A stretch of 64,000 nt of DNA, from NCBI RefSeq assembly GCF_913062725.1, contig NZ_CAJXWY010000003.1, positions 48,590-112,589 on the forward strand, read 5' to 3'. The translations under genes and the position numbers were made by a program. The notes beneath the pieces were generated by a model. That model worked only from the letters and a program-made list of their open reading frames with translations. It searched no databases and was not told the origin of the DNA. This DNA comes from an uncultured Thiohalocapsa sp. (GTDB lineage: Bacteria; Pseudomonadota; Gammaproteobacteria; Chromatiales; Chromatiaceae). Below are positions 1 through 9,078 of this stretch, one piece after another (positions within the stretch are counted from its first letter, which is position 1; each line of letters starts with the position of its first letter).

Positions 1-335
1 TGGTAGGCCGCCGCGGATACCGCTGGCGGGGCCGAGGTGATCTCGTCGAGAAACAGCACGCCCGCCGCGCCATGGCGCTCGGCGTGCGGGAGAATGGCCG
101 GCACCGCCCATTCCACCTTGTCGTCGACGCGGAAGGGGATGCCGCGCAGGTCGCTCGGCTCCATTTGCGACAACCGGATATCGATGACGGGCACGGCGTG
201 GCGCGCGGCGATGTGCGCCACCATCTGCGATTTGCCGACCCCCGGCGGGCCCCAGAGCATGACCGGGGTGTGGTGGCCCTGGGCAGTACTGGCGAATTCA
301 CGTTCTAATACGCGGAGCAGTTGGGCGGGGCGCAT
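1..335 (-). CDS. MoxR-like AAA+ ATPase (N-terminal part, runs off left edge)
   Basis: N-terminal ~111 residues of a MoxR/AAA_5-type ATPase; the rest lies outside the window. Visible are a Walker A motif GPPGVGKS near residue 30, a region of the type LSQMEPSDLRGIP typical of MoxR-like ATPases that process or load client proteins, and a Walker B motif VLFLDEI near residue 93. The ATG at 333-335 is chosen because GAGGAGA lies just upstream on the minus strand. Such ATPases usually pair with a VWA-domain protein, which would lie beyond the edge. Substrate cannot be told from this fragment. Confidence 0.8.
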   Translation of the reverse strand, partial: MRPAQLLRVLEREFASTAQGHHTPVMLWGPPGVGKSQMVAHIAARHAVPVIDIRLSQMEPSDLRGIPFRVDDKVEWAVPAILPHAERHGAAGVLFLDEITSAPPAVSAAAY

Positions 336-700
336 GCGCAGCGGTCTCCTCTGGGGTTGCCGGCGGACGTCGGTGTTGACGCCCCGACTCGGCCGGGGCG
401 TGGGGTTGGCGCACAGTTGTACTGCGGCCTGACGATGGTGCCGCAATCCTACGATGTAGTGTGCCCCAGCGCCCGTCGCAAGTCCCGCCGCGGGCGCTGA
501 CGATTTGGCGTGGCATGCATTAGAAAAAAACGGTATGCTGATGCGTTAAGCTGACGAGGTCGGCCTTGTCGATCCCAACGCCGTCCCTGCGGCGGTTCCC
601 TCAGGCAGCAGCGGGACGCGTCAGCGACGTTATACAGCGGCCCAGGGCGCCGCGGTGCCCTTATGCCCAACACCTAAGAATGCGACTGCGGAGAGCGGAG
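336..700. other. Intergenic region between divergent genes
   Basis: 365 bp between the divergent AAA+ ATPase and the small conserved gene. No gene is supported. An A-rich patch at 521-540 contains TATGCT (534-539), which could be a -10 element for the rightward gene, but no matching -35 is seen at normal spacing. Confidence 0.4.
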
Positions 701-898
701 ATGAATCAGTTCTACTACGACGCCGTGACCAAGATGGAACAGATGGGTGTCGACGACGAATACGTACAGGGTTGGCAATGCGGCTTCCTGCAGAACCCCA
801 AGCGCGAGGAGCAGCGCCTCACCGAGGCCTACGAAGCCGGCTACACCGATGGCGAAGACAAGAGCACCGACAACTTCGGCAACTGGGTGAAGAGCTGA
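701..898 (+). CDS. Small conserved acidic protein, unknown function
   Basis: 65 residues starting MNQFYYDAVTKMEQMGV and ending FGNWVKS. The ATG at 701 sits 3-8 nt after a purine-rich GAGAGCGGAG; an upstream in-frame extension to 566 is possible but unlike the compact rest. The protein is rich in Glu, Asp and Tyr, has no signal peptide or membrane segment, and the pattern EAYEAGYxDG suggests a short helical protein. It resembles small conserved hypotheticals of gammaproteobacteria as I remember them. It is followed by a clean intrinsic terminator, which supports a monocistronic real gene. Function unknown. Confidence 0.7.
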   Translation: MNQFYYDAVTKMEQMGVDDEYVQGWQCGFLQNPKREEQRLTEAYEAGYTDGEDKSTDNFGNWVKS

Positions 899-1030
899 GC
901 CGAGTCCGCGGTGGCTCCCGGGCGGCCTGAGACGACGGCGCTCGCGCAAGCGGGGCGGATCGTTCGGTCGCGTCGGCGATCGCCGGCCAGGGTGTCACCA
1001 AGCATCCTCGGCTCGCGTGACGAACACACG

Positions 1031-1058
1031 AAGGGCGGGTGATCCCCGCCCTTTTTTA
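1031..1058 (+). terminator. Rho-independent terminator
   Basis: Perfect 7-bp stem GGGCGGG (1033-1039) / CCCGCCC (1045-1051) with a 5-nt loop, flanked by AA and followed by a run of six T (1052-1057). It lies ~135 bp after the small conserved gene and is oriented to end its transcript. Confidence 0.85.
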
Positions 1059-1117
1059 TTGACGCGCTTTAGGCTTCCCCCGACGCCTGGTCACCCGGGG
1101 GAGCGGGTTGTTCACGC

Positions 1118-1142
1118 CGTGGGCGGCGCAAGGCCGCCCACG
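1118..1142. repeat. 10-bp perfect hairpin
   Basis: CGTGGGCGGC / GCCGCCCACG with a 5-nt loop. No T-run on either side, so not a classical terminator. The rest of 1059-1416 (upstream of the lyase-family gene) shows nothing else I can support. Confidence 0.5.
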
Positions 1143-1416
1143 CGAACCTAAGATCATGTTGCTCTAACGTCCGTTCAGCGAGACATGGCCGGCGCGCCTT
1201 GCGCTTGGCGTTCTTGCGAGATCGCTTGCGCCCGGCGGGGGCTCCATGGAAAGGTCGCTGTCGCGTGAACCGCAGCATCCCTGCCGTCGAGGTGCCATCC
1301 GCGTCTGACAACCGGCCAACTGCAGTCTGCCCGGCATCCTGTCGCGGGCCGGGTATACCATGGGCGCTCTCCGGCGCCCAAAGACCGAGGCACCGCCACC
1401 GACTGCGAGACCGCCC

Positions 1417-2319
1417 ATGCCCGCCACCTCGTCCCCCGCCGACCGGCTCCGCACGCTGCTCGCCGCGCCCGGCTGCCAAACCATGCCCTGCTGCTTCGAC
1501 GCGCTGTCCGCGCGCCTGGTGGAGCAAGCGGGATTCCCGGTCACCTTCATGAGCGGCTTCGCGGTGTCGGCGGCGCGGGCGGCTCTCCCGGATACCGGGC
1601 TGTTGTCGGTGACGGAGATGCTCGATCAGGGGCGCAGCATCTGCGATGCCGTGTCGATTCCGGTTATTGGCGATGGCGATACGGGTCACGGCAACGCCGC
1701 CAACGTCACACGGACGGTGGCGCAGTTCGCCGGCGCCGGTTTCGCCGGCATGATGCTCGAAGATCAGCAGGCGCCGAAGCGCTGCGGCCACACCGGCGTG
1801 AAAGACGTCGTGGACCGCGATGAGGCGGAGCGCCGCATTCGTGCGGCGGTGGCCGCCCGGGAGCGCCACGGGGACCTGGTGATCGTGGCTCGCACCGACG
1901 CCCGCAGCGCCCTGGCGGGTGCGCTGGGCCCGAAGCGGGCCTTCAGCGAGGCCATCGAGCGTCTGCGCGCCTTCGCCGACCTGGGCGCCGACGTCCTCTT
2001 CTTGGAGGCACCACGGGACGAGGACGAGATGGCGCACTGCTGCCGCGCAGTACCCGGTGTGCACATGGCCAACATGCTGGAAGACGGCATCACGCCGCTG
2101 CTGCCGGGGTCGCGTCTGGCGGCGCTCGGCTACCGGCTCGCGGCCTACCCGCTGACGCTCCTGTCCTGTGCCGTGCATGCCATGCAGACGGCGCTGGCAC
2201 AGCTGTCGACGGGGCAGAGCCCCGAGCGCCGCGTAAGCTTCGATACACTGCGGGAGATTGTCGGCTTCGACGCCTATGACGCGCTGCTCGAGCGCTACGG
2301 CACCGGGCGCAAGGCGTAA
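1417..2319 (+). CDS. Isocitrate lyase/PEP mutase family protein
   Basis: 300-residue alpha/beta-barrel enzyme of the isocitrate lyase / phosphoenolpyruvate mutase superfamily, which makes or breaks C-C or C-P bonds next to a carboxylate using Mg2+. Seen are the family metal-binding run GDGDTGHGN around residue 87, MLEDQ and the signature KRCGH around residue 127, then RTDAR. The length fits 2-methylisocitrate lyase, oxaloacetate decarboxylase and PEP mutase-like members. Neighbours give no prpC/prpD context, so a dedicated methylcitrate role is not supported. ATG 1417 is preferred because the 19 codons upstream are Arg/Pro-rich and unlike the family. Confidence 0.85.
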   Translation: MPATSSPADRLRTLLAAPGCQTMPCCFDALSARLVEQAGFPVTFMSGFAVSAARAALPDTGLLSVTEMLDQGRSICDAVSIPVIGDGDTGHGNAANVTRTVAQFAGAGFAGMMLEDQQAPKRCGHTGVKDVVDRDEAERRIRAAVAARERHGDLVIVARTDARSALAGALGPKRAFSEAIERLRAFADLGADVLFLEAPRDEDEMAHCCRAVPGVHMANMLEDGITPLLPGSRLAALGYRLAAYPLTLLSCAVHAMQTALAQLSTGQSPERRVSFDTLREIVGFDAYDALLERYGTGRKA

Positions 2320-2652
2320 CCGGTAACCGTGGGGCCGGTCCTGTCTCTGAGGTCAGGCGCATCCGCACCTGCGGGTTTCTAACGGTTGGGCGATGATGGC
2401 CGGAGTACACCGTACAGACGTCCCCCCCCGGCGCCGCGATAGTATCCCGGCGGTTGAGATCCCCGACGGCCGTCAACCATCACGCTACACTGTGCGGCGG
2501 ACCATGTATGGCTGTCGCGTCACCGTCTGCATCGGAGTCCCGGGCCGTGTCCGGCGGGCGAGCGCACTCGATTGCCCACGCCAGCTCGGTCGCAGGACCG
2601 ATCGCGATTTCGCAGCGAGCGGGCGCAACAGCAGCGCCGGAGCCATTTGATC
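2320..2652. other. Intergenic region, no gene seen
   Basis: 333 bp between the lyase-family gene and the Sel1 gene. I see no ORF with convincing features, no RNA gene and no terminator with a T-run. Confidence 0.4.
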
Positions 2653-2973
2653 ATGAGCGATAACAGTTATCTCAAAGACCTGATTTTGCTGCGTAACGAC
2701 CCGAGTAAGGTGGGCGCCGTGCGCGAGGCCGCCGAGCGCGGCGAGGTGGATGCGCAGTATGCCCTCGGCCTCATCTACGCCGAAGGACGCGGCGTGACCA
2801 TCGATTTGGCGCAGGCCCACTTCTGGCTGTCGCTGGCGGTGGAGCAGGGCGATGCCGACGCTGATCTGCTGCGCAATATCGTCGGCAGCCAGATGAGCGA
2901 TGACGAATACGCCGCGGCCAAGCGCCTGCGCGCCGGGGCGTCGCTGCGCGTCGTCGGCGGCGCCCGGCCATAG
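2653..2973 (+). CDS. Sel1-repeat (TPR-like) protein
   Basis: 106 residues, starting MSDNSYLKDLILLRND. Residues ~32-70 match one and a half Sel1-like repeats (AQYALGLIYAEGRGV, then AHFWLSLAVEQGD), helix-turn-helix units used for protein-protein contacts. No signal peptide is seen, so it is probably cytoplasmic. The start at 2653 removes an Arg-rich in-frame upstream stretch. Partner unknown; the ABC exporter genes begin ~110 bp downstream on the same strand but no operon link is proven. Confidence 0.75.
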   Translation: MSDNSYLKDLILLRNDPSKVGAVREAAERGEVDAQYALGLIYAEGRGVTIDLAQAHFWLSLAVEQGDADADLLRNIVGSQMSDDEYAAAKRLRAGASLRVVGGARP

Positions 2974-3085
2974 GGGGGCCGGCTGACATGCCCGGCGGCG
3001 GGAAGGGTCCGATGTTGGCGCGCCGGTTGCGCGCCATGGGGGACGGCCTGCGTCGCTGCCGGCGTGGGTGTCGAAGCCAGCGCCC

Positions 3086-3997
3086 ATGACCGCCGTCGTC
3101 CGCGCCAACGATCTCGTCAAGTGCTACGGCGGCTTCACCGCCGTCGACGGCATCAGCTTCGACATCCCGCCGGCACGCTGCATCGGCGTGCTCGGCCCCA
3201 ATGGCGCCGGCAAGACCACGACCCTGCGCATGATCCTCGGCATGACGCCCATGACCGCTGGCAGCCTCGAGGTCTTCGGCCTGCCGATGCCCGCGCAGGG
3301 ACGCGCCATTCGCCGGCGCATCGGCGTCGTGCCCCAGGTGGACAATCTGGACCCGGACTTTCGCGTCGACGAGAACCTGGAAGTGCATGCCAGCTACTTC
3401 GGTATCGATGCCGCCACCGTCCGGGCGCGGTTACCGGCGCTGCTGGCATTCGCCAACCTGAGCGAGCGCCGCCACGCCAAGACCGACACGCTCTCCGGCG
3501 GCATGAAGCGACGGCTCACCATCGCCCGGGCGCTCATCAACGACCCGGAGCTGGTGATCCTGGATGAGCCCACCACGGGTCTCGACCCGCAGGCGCGGCA
3601 TGTGATCTGGTCCCGGCTCATGGCATTGCGCGCCCGCGGCACCACGCTGCTGCTCACTACCCACTACATGGAAGAGGCCGAGCGCCTGTGTGACGAGCTG
3701 CTGATCATGGATCATGGTCGCATGCTGGATCGCGGCACGCCCCGGGCGCTGATCCGCCGCCACGTCGAGCCGGAGGTCATCGAGGTGCGCAGCGGCGATA
3801 CCGCCGACTTCGCCGACTTCGCCGCACGCCACGGCTGCCGGCTCGAGGCGCAGGGAGAGGGTCTGTCCTGCTATGCCGAGCAGAGCGCGCCACTGCTGGC
3901 GTATCTGCAGCGGCATCCGGCGCTCGCCTATCTGCATCGTCCGGCGGGGCTGGAGGACGTCTTCCTACGTCTCACCGGCCGGGATTTGCGCGACTGA
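3086..3997 (+). CDS. ABC transporter ATP-binding protein, NodI-like
   Basis: 303-residue ATPase of an ABC-2 type exporter. Walker A GPNGAGKTT at residues 37-45, signature LSGGMKRRL, Walker B LVILDEP followed by the D-loop TTGLDPQ, and the switch His in TTHYMEEAE are all present, so it should hydrolyse ATP. The PQVDNLDPDF stretch and DENLEVHASYFG are typical of the NodI/DrrA subgroup. It is paired with the NodJ-like permease 42 bp downstream. A GTG at 3068 would add six residues. NodI in rhizobia exports lipochitooligosaccharide, but in free-living gammaproteobacteria the substrate of this pair is unknown. Confidence 0.9.
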   Translation: MTAVVRANDLVKCYGGFTAVDGISFDIPPARCIGVLGPNGAGKTTTLRMILGMTPMTAGSLEVFGLPMPAQGRAIRRRIGVVPQVDNLDPDFRVDENLEVHASYFGIDAATVRARLPALLAFANLSERRHAKTDTLSGGMKRRLTIARALINDPELVILDEPTTGLDPQARHVIWSRLMALRARGTTLLLTTHYMEEAERLCDELLIMDHGRMLDRGTPRALIRRHVEPEVIEVRSGDTADFADFAARHGCRLEAQGEGLSCYAEQSAPLLAYLQRHPALAYLHRPAGLEDVFLRLTGRDLRD

Positions 3998-4039
3998 TCG
4001 CCCTCGTATGCCCGCCTGCACCACCCCGGAGCAGCCCTG

Positions 4040-4822
4040 ATGGCCCTCGACTGGACACCGCCGCGCCCGGGCCTCGGCGCATGGGCCGTCTGGCGGCGCA
4101 ACCTGCGCGTCTGGCGCAAGCTCATCGCACCCGCCGTCGTGCTGAATTTCGGCGAGCCCACGCTCTATCTGCTCGGTCTCGGCTTCGGTCTGGGTGCCTT
4201 CATCGACACCATGAACGGCATGCCCTATCTGGCCTTCCTCGCCTCCGGCATCATCGCCTCCAGCGCCATGACCACGGCGAGCTTCGAGGGCACCTATTCG
4301 GTGTTCACGCGCATGAAGGTACAGCGCACCTATGACGCCATGCTGGCCACCCCGCTGGCGCTGGACGACATCCTCATGGGGGAGATGCTCTGGTGCGCCA
4401 CCAAGGCCGCCTTCAGCGCCGCCGCGATCCTCGCCGTGGCGGGCGTGCTCGGGGTCGCCGGCGGCTGGCAGGCGCTGTGGGCCCTGCCGGTGGCATTCCT
4501 CATCGGGCTCTGCTTCGCCGGGCCGGCGCTGGTGGTCAGTGCCGTCTCCGGCAACTACGACTTCTTCAACTATTATTTCGTGCTGGCCGTGACGCCCATG
4601 CTCATCCTCTGCGGCGTCTTCTACCCCATCGAAGGGCTGCCGGCGGCCATGCAAGCGGCCATTCAGTTGCTGCCGCTCACCCATGCGGTGGCCCTGGCCC
4701 GGCCACTGGTGGCGGGGCTGCCGGTGACCGATGTGGCCCTGCATGTCGGCGTGCTGATGGTCTACGCCGTTGTCGGGCTCTACGTCGCATTGGCCCTGAC
4801 GCGGCGGCGCCTGCTGGTCTGA
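4040..4822 (+). CDS. ABC-2 type transporter permease, NodJ-like
   Basis: 260-residue inner-membrane permease with about six hydrophobic helices. The motif region NYDFFNYYFVLAVTPM and the FYPIEGLP segment before the last two helices are typical of NodJ/ABC-2 permeases. It follows its ATPase partner on the same strand, so the two should form a 2+2 exporter. Start ATG 4040 is followed by a soluble N-terminus and then the first helix at about residue 40. Substrate unknown. The next gene, glgC, converges from the other side. Confidence 0.9.
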   Translation: MALDWTPPRPGLGAWAVWRRNLRVWRKLIAPAVVLNFGEPTLYLLGLGFGLGAFIDTMNGMPYLAFLASGIIASSAMTTASFEGTYSVFTRMKVQRTYDAMLATPLALDDILMGEMLWCATKAAFSAAAILAVAGVLGVAGGWQALWALPVAFLIGLCFAGPALVVSAVSGNYDFFNYYFVLAVTPMLILCGVFYPIEGLPAAMQAAIQLLPLTHAVALARPLVAGLPVTDVALHVGVLMVYAVVGLYVALALTRRRLLV

Positions 4823-4957
4823 GGGGCTGTTGCCTGACCCCGCGCGCGAGCCATCGACGCCAGCCCCCGCGGCTTGACCCTGGCTGCACACCACCCGAGA
4901 CCCGCAGCGGCCGAACATCCATGTGCGGCGGGAAGACACGTGGCGCTCGCGGGCTGT

Positions 4958-6214
4958 TTACTCCGAGTAGCCGCCGTAGCCGCCGCCCGAGCGAGCGAAG
5001 ATATTCGGCTGCCCGGCGGGGATGACAGTCACGCCTCCCGCCGAGACGGTGTAGCCACGGGCCAAGTCCGCCTCACGGTCGAAGCCGATCACCGAGCCCG
5101 GCTCGATGATGTTATGGCGGTCGATGATGACGCGTTTCAGGCGCGAGCCCCGGCCGACCCGCACATAGTCCATGACGATGCACTCATCGAGCTCGACGTC
5201 CTCTTCGATGACCGCTTCGCGGCGGATGATGCTCTCTTTGATGTTGGTGTTGCCGTGGACGACGGTCGCTGCCCCCAGCAGCGTATTGTCGAGCTGTCCG
5301 CCGAGCACCCGCGCCACCGGCCCCTGGTAATTACTCGAGTAAACGGGCCAGTGCGAGTTGAAGGCGTCGAATACCGGCTCTGCCCCGAGCACGTCCTTAT
5401 GGGCATTGAAATAGGCATCGATGTTACCGACGTCCCGCCAGTAGACCCGCGTCTCGTAGGGCTTGATGCCGGGCACCACGTTGGAGGCGAAGTCGTAGGC
5501 GAACAGGCGCTTGCCGCTTGCGAGCAGGCGTGGCAGTACGTGGCCGCCGAAGTCCGTTTCGCCCGCCTGCTGAGCGTCGTAGAGGGCGTTGATGAGCACC
5601 TCGGTGCTGAAGACGTAATTGCCCATGGAGGCGTAAGCGCAGGTCGGGTCGTCCGGCAGTGGCGATGGTCTGGCGGGCTTTTCCTGGAAGGCCTCGATGC
5701 GGCCGTGGCTGTCGGCGGCGATGACGCCGAAGCTGCGGGCGTCTTCGATGGGCACCGGCAGGGCCGCGATACTGACGTCGGCTTCGCGCGCTTTGTGCGC
5801 GTCGATCATCTGCTGAATATCCATGCGGTAGATGTGATCGGCGCCGAAGACGACGACGAAGTCCGGCGCGTGCTCCTCCACCAGATTGATGTTCTGGTGC
5901 ACGGCGTCGGCGGTGCCCTGGAACCAGGACTCGTTGACCCGCATCTGCGGCGGCACCACGGTGACGAACTGATCGGCGAGCAGCGGTGAGATGGTCCAGG
6001 CCTTGCGGACGTGCTCGATGAGGGACTGGGACTTGTACTGCACCAACAGGTAGATGGTCCTGATCTGGGAGTTGATCAGGTTGCTCAGCACGAAATCGAC
6101 GATGCGGTAGCGCGAGCCGAAGGGCACCGAGGGCTTGGAGCGGGCCGCGGTCAACGGCTGCAGGCGTGAGCCTTGGCCGCCGGCCATGACGAAAGCGATG
6201 ATTCGGTCGGGCAT
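4958..6214 (-). CDS. glgC: Glucose-1-phosphate adenylyltransferase
   Basis: 418-residue ADP-glucose pyrophosphorylase: ATP + glucose-1-phosphate to ADP-glucose + PPi, the committed step of bacterial glycogen synthesis. The N-terminal nucleotidyltransferase domain has MAGGQGSRLQPLT and KPSVPFG, followed by WFQGTADAV and ADHIYRMD; the C-terminal ~130 residues form a left-handed beta-helix (repeats such as NTNIKESIIRREAVI). A GGAGG lies 6 bp before the ATG at 6212-6214. The protein ends in a Gly/Tyr-rich tail. No other glg gene is adjacent; glucokinase lies 19 kb away. The enzyme family is usually activated by glycolytic intermediates. Confidence 0.96.
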   Translation of the reverse strand: MPDRIIAFVMAGGQGSRLQPLTAARSKPSVPFGSRYRIVDFVLSNLINSQIRTIYLLVQYKSQSLIEHVRKAWTISPLLADQFVTVVPPQMRVNESWFQGTADAVHQNINLVEEHAPDFVVVFGADHIYRMDIQQMIDAHKAREADVSIAALPVPIEDARSFGVIAADSHGRIEAFQEKPARPSPLPDDPTCAYASMGNYVFSTEVLINALYDAQQAGETDFGGHVLPRLLASGKRLFAYDFASNVVPGIKPYETRVYWRDVGNIDAYFNAHKDVLGAEPVFDAFNSHWPVYSSNYQGPVARVLGGQLDNTLLGAATVVHGNTNIKESIIRREAVIEEDVELDECIVMDYVRVGRGSRLKRVIIDRHNIIEPGSVIGFDREADLARGYTVSAGGVTVIPAGQPNIFARSGGGYGGYSE

Positions 6215-6674
6215 CTGTCCTCCAGGCGCTCTGTCCGGCGCCGACTGCGCGGGTTGAAAGCCGATGTCGCGGCCGCGGTCTCATTGCGAGCCGCCCGTGG
6301 GCGTGCGGCGGATCGTCCCCCGGTGCCGACCTGGCCGCCGCCGGCGATAACCGCCGGCGGCGGCGAACTGTACGGCGCAGTCGCCGGGCACTCGGCCCGG
6401 CCGCTGCCGGTTCGTCGCTTTGAGTGGCCGCGCGGCCCGCGACCATCAAGCTACCTGACACTATGATAAACCGTGCGGCCGGCTTCGTCGTGTAAGTATG
6501 GATGAAAAAGCCTGACCGGATGACCTCGATCGGCGCGCCCGGCGCCGGTGCCCCCGCCAGCCGTCCCCGCCAGCCGCCCCCACCAGCCGCCGCCGTCGAG
6601 CATTGCCACGGCGCAGCGCCGGTTCCGGTAAACTTGTGCCATCACGCCTGCTGAGGCCTGCTGCGAGCGCAGAG
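6215..6674. other. Divergent intergenic region with a short imperfect repeat
   Basis: 460 bp between glgC and the secreted protein gene. TATGAT at 6462-6467 resembles a -10 box, but no -35 at the right distance is convincing. A C-rich stretch at about 6551-6590 carries three imperfect ~13-bp copies around GCCAGCCG. No gene is supported. Confidence 0.4.
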
Positions 6675-7076
6675 ATGTCCACGCCGATTGCACGCCACAT
6701 CCTCATACTGCCGCTGGCCGCGGCTTCATCGCTCGTGCTCGCCGCCCCCCTGCTCACCACCGAGCCGGCGACTGCTGTGCGGGCCGGCCCGACGGTGGCG
6801 CAACTGCTGGCGGTTTGTGAGCGCGCTCGTATCGCCGGCGGTGTCGGCGTCGATGCTGCCATGTGCGAGTGGTACGGCGTACCCTGCGACTGCGCCGTCA
6901 AGGCACCGGAGGCTGCGCCGCGTTGGTGTCTGCCGGAGGCTGAATCCACTGACACGGTATTGGCGAAGGTGCTCGCACAGTTGCGGCGTGCGCCCAACCC
7001 GCAGGCCCCGGTCGCCGCGGTCGTGCCGGCGGTGATGGCGCGGCTCTATCCCTGTGCTGGTGCACCGACACCCTGA
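6675..7076 (+). CDS. Secreted cysteine-containing protein, Rap1a/Tai-like
   Basis: 133 residues with a signal peptide (hydrophobic [15 protein letters not shown]) and a mature part carrying several cysteines: [25 protein letters not shown] and a terminal LYPC. The spacing of these cysteines and the final (Y/F)PC resemble the Rap1a/Tai family, known from immunity proteins of type VI amidase effectors but also common as orphan periplasmic proteins. No effector or T6SS gene is adjacent. The start at 6675 puts a basic residue before the hydrophobic core. The stop lies 13 bp before thyA. Family call is inference from motif pattern. Confidence 0.55.
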   Translation: MSTPIARHILILPLAAASSLVLAAPLLTTEPATAVRAGPTVAQLLAVCERARIAGGVGVDAAMCEWYGVPCDCAVKAPEAAPRWCLPEAESTDTVLAKVLAQLRRAPNPQAPVAAVVPAVMARLYPCAGAPTP

Positions 7077-7089
7077 TGCCCACCCGCGC

Positions 7090-7929
7090 ATGCAGCAATA
7101 CCACCATCTCCTGCGCGACGTCATCGCCAACGGCGTCGACAAATCGGATCGCACCGGCGTTGGCACCCGTTCGGTGTTCGGTCGCCAGGTGCGCTTCGAT
7201 CTCGCCGCCGGCTTTCCGTTACTGACCACCAAGCGCGTGCACGTCAAGAGCGTCATCTACGAACTGTTATGGTTCCTCTCCGGCGCAACCAACAACCGGT
7301 GGCTGAATGCCCAGGGCGTGACCATCTGGGACGAATGGGCGGCGCCGGACGGCGAGCTCGGCCCCATTTACGGCCGGCAGTGGCGCAGCTGGCCGGCCCC
7401 GGACGGCCGCAGTATCGATCAGCTGGCCGAGCTCGTCGCGCGCATCCGCCGCGACCCGGATTCGCGTCGCCTGGTGGTGTCCGCCTGGAATCCGGCGGAT
7501 CTCCCCGTCGACGGCATGTCCCCGACTGAAAACGCCGCCGCCGGTCGCATGGCGCTGGCGCCCTGTCACTGCCTGTTCCAGTTCTACGTGCAGGGGGGGC
7601 GGCTCTCCTGCCAACTGTATCAGCGCAGTGCCGATCTGTTCCTCGGCGTGCCCTTCAATATCGCAAGCTACGCGCTGCTCACGCACATGGTGGCCCAGCA
7701 GTGCGATCTCGCGCCCGGTGAATTCATACACACTTTCGGCGATCTGCATCTCTACCGGAACCATCTCACCGCCGACATCGTCTACGAACAACTCTCACGC
7801 GAGCCCCGCGCCCTGCCTCGGCTGGAGCTGCGCCGGCGCCCGCCGACGCTGTTTGGATACCGCTTCGACGACATTGCCATTACGGGTTATGACCCGCATC
7901 CACCCATTCGCGCACCCATCGCCGTCTGA
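7090..7929 (+). CDS. thyA: Thymidylate synthase
   Basis: 279-residue ThyA, which methylates dUMP to dTMP using methylene-tetrahydrofolate. Recognised by [29 protein letters not shown], the catalytic LAPCHC (Cys159), [20 protein letters not shown] and GDLHLYRNH. Compared with E. coli it has a ~12-residue insertion just before the active site (about residues 140-152), a variation also found in other ThyA proteins. ATG 7090 matches the family N-terminus; a GTG at 7054 would overlap the preceding gene. sohB follows 43 bp downstream. Confidence 0.97.
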   Translation: MQQYHHLLRDVIANGVDKSDRTGVGTRSVFGRQVRFDLAAGFPLLTTKRVHVKSVIYELLWFLSGATNNRWLNAQGVTIWDEWAAPDGELGPIYGRQWRSWPAPDGRSIDQLAELVARIRRDPDSRRLVVSAWNPADLPVDGMSPTENAAAGRMALAPCHCLFQFYVQGGRLSCQLYQRSADLFLGVPFNIASYALLTHMVAQQCDLAPGEFIHTFGDLHLYRNHLTADIVYEQLSREPRALPRLELRRRPPTLFGYRFDDIAITGYDPHPPIRAPIAV

Positions 7930-7972
7930 GCAACGGCGACGGGCGACGCCCGAGCCTTGAGGAGGCCGATCC

Positions 7973-8995
7973 TTGCTGGATGCCCTGATCGATTACGGTT
8001 TGTTTACCGCCAAGACGCTGACCGTGCTGCTGCTGCTCGGCCTCTTCGTACTGCTGCTGCTGCGTGCGCGCCACCAGGGCGGGTACGAGGTGGATGGCGG
8101 TCGGCTCGAGATCACCAATCTCAACGATCGTTACGAGGACATGGCGGATGGGCTGAAGCGCGCCACCCAGCCACCCAAGGCGTACAAACGCTGGGCGAAG
8201 GCCGAGCACAAGGCGCACAAGGCCCTGGCCAAGGCGGACAGCGCCGTGCGCCCGCGGCTGTTTGTGCTCGACTTCCATGGCGACCTCCTCGCCACCGAGG
8301 TGGGCGGCCTGCGTGAGACCATCTCCGCCCTTCTGCAAGAGGTCGGCGAGGGCGACGAGGTGCTGGTCCGCCTGGACAACGCCGGCGGTGCGGTGCACGA
8401 GCACGGCCTCGCCGCGTCACAGCTGCTGCGCATCCGCCGCCGCGGCATTGCGCTGACGGTGGCGGTGGACCGGGTAGCCGCCAGCGGCGGCTACCTGATG
8501 GCCTGTGTCGCAGAGCGCATCGTCGCCGCGCCTTTCGCCATCATCGGCTCCATCGGCGTGATCGCCCAGCTGCCGAATTTCCACCGCTGGCTGGAGCACC
8601 AGGGGATCGACTTCGAGCTCCACACCGCCGGCGACTACAAGCGCACTTTGACGTTGTTCGGCGAAAATACCGATGTCGGCCGCGCCAAGCTCCGTGAGCA
8701 CCTGGAGGAGACACACCAACTGTTCAAGGACTTCATTCGGGAGTACCGTCAGGGGGTCGACCTCGAAAAGGTCGCCACCGGCGAGTATTGGTACGGCGAG
8801 CAGGCCCTGGGTCTGGGATTGGTGGATGAGCTCAGCACCAGTGATGACTACCTGCTCGCGGCTCGCGCCAGCCGCGACCTGTACCGGCTGCGCTGGCAGT
8901 CTAAAAAACGCCCCTGGCAGCGTCTCGCCGGCGGGGTCGCCGCGCTCTTGGCGCGTCTGCCTGCTGTGGTCGCCGGCACCGTTGCCCGCCGCTGA
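7973..8995 (+). CDS. sohB: Inner-membrane peptidase SohB
   Basis: 340-residue S49-family (signal peptide peptidase A type) serine protease anchored by an N-terminal transmembrane helix (residues ~12-31). The catalytic Ser is in AASGGYLMA (Ser171) and the Lys in AGDYKRTL (Lys223), with GSIGVI and FGENT as family landmarks. The start is TTG at 7973 with GAGGAGG about 8 bp upstream; no ATG fits better. The length matches SohB rather than the larger two-domain SppA. The active site faces the periplasm in this family. Confidence 0.92.
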   Translation: MLDALIDYGLFTAKTLTVLLLLGLFVLLLLRARHQGGYEVDGGRLEITNLNDRYEDMADGLKRATQPPKAYKRWAKAEHKAHKALAKADSAVRPRLFVLDFHGDLLATEVGGLRETISALLQEVGEGDEVLVRLDNAGGAVHEHGLAASQLLRIRRRGIALTVAVDRVAASGGYLMACVAERIVAAPFAIIGSIGVIAQLPNFHRWLEHQGIDFELHTAGDYKRTLTLFGENTDVGRAKLREHLEETHQLFKDFIREYRQGVDLEKVATGEYWYGEQALGLGLVDELSTSDDYLLAARASRDLYRLRWQSKKRPWQRLAGGVAALLARLPAVVAGTVARR

Positions 8996-9078
8996 TGGCG
9001 GGTTGCCGGGGTGTCGGTGGCTGGCCGTCATCCAATCCGAGGCGTCGGTGAGGCGTCAGTACCGCTTGGCCATGCACT

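Noticed and set aside
1069..2178. 369-codon minus-strand frame opposite the lyase-family gene
   Set aside because: Composition is His/Arg/Gly-rich as expected for the complement of a GC-rich gene; the plus-strand gene has clear family motifs.
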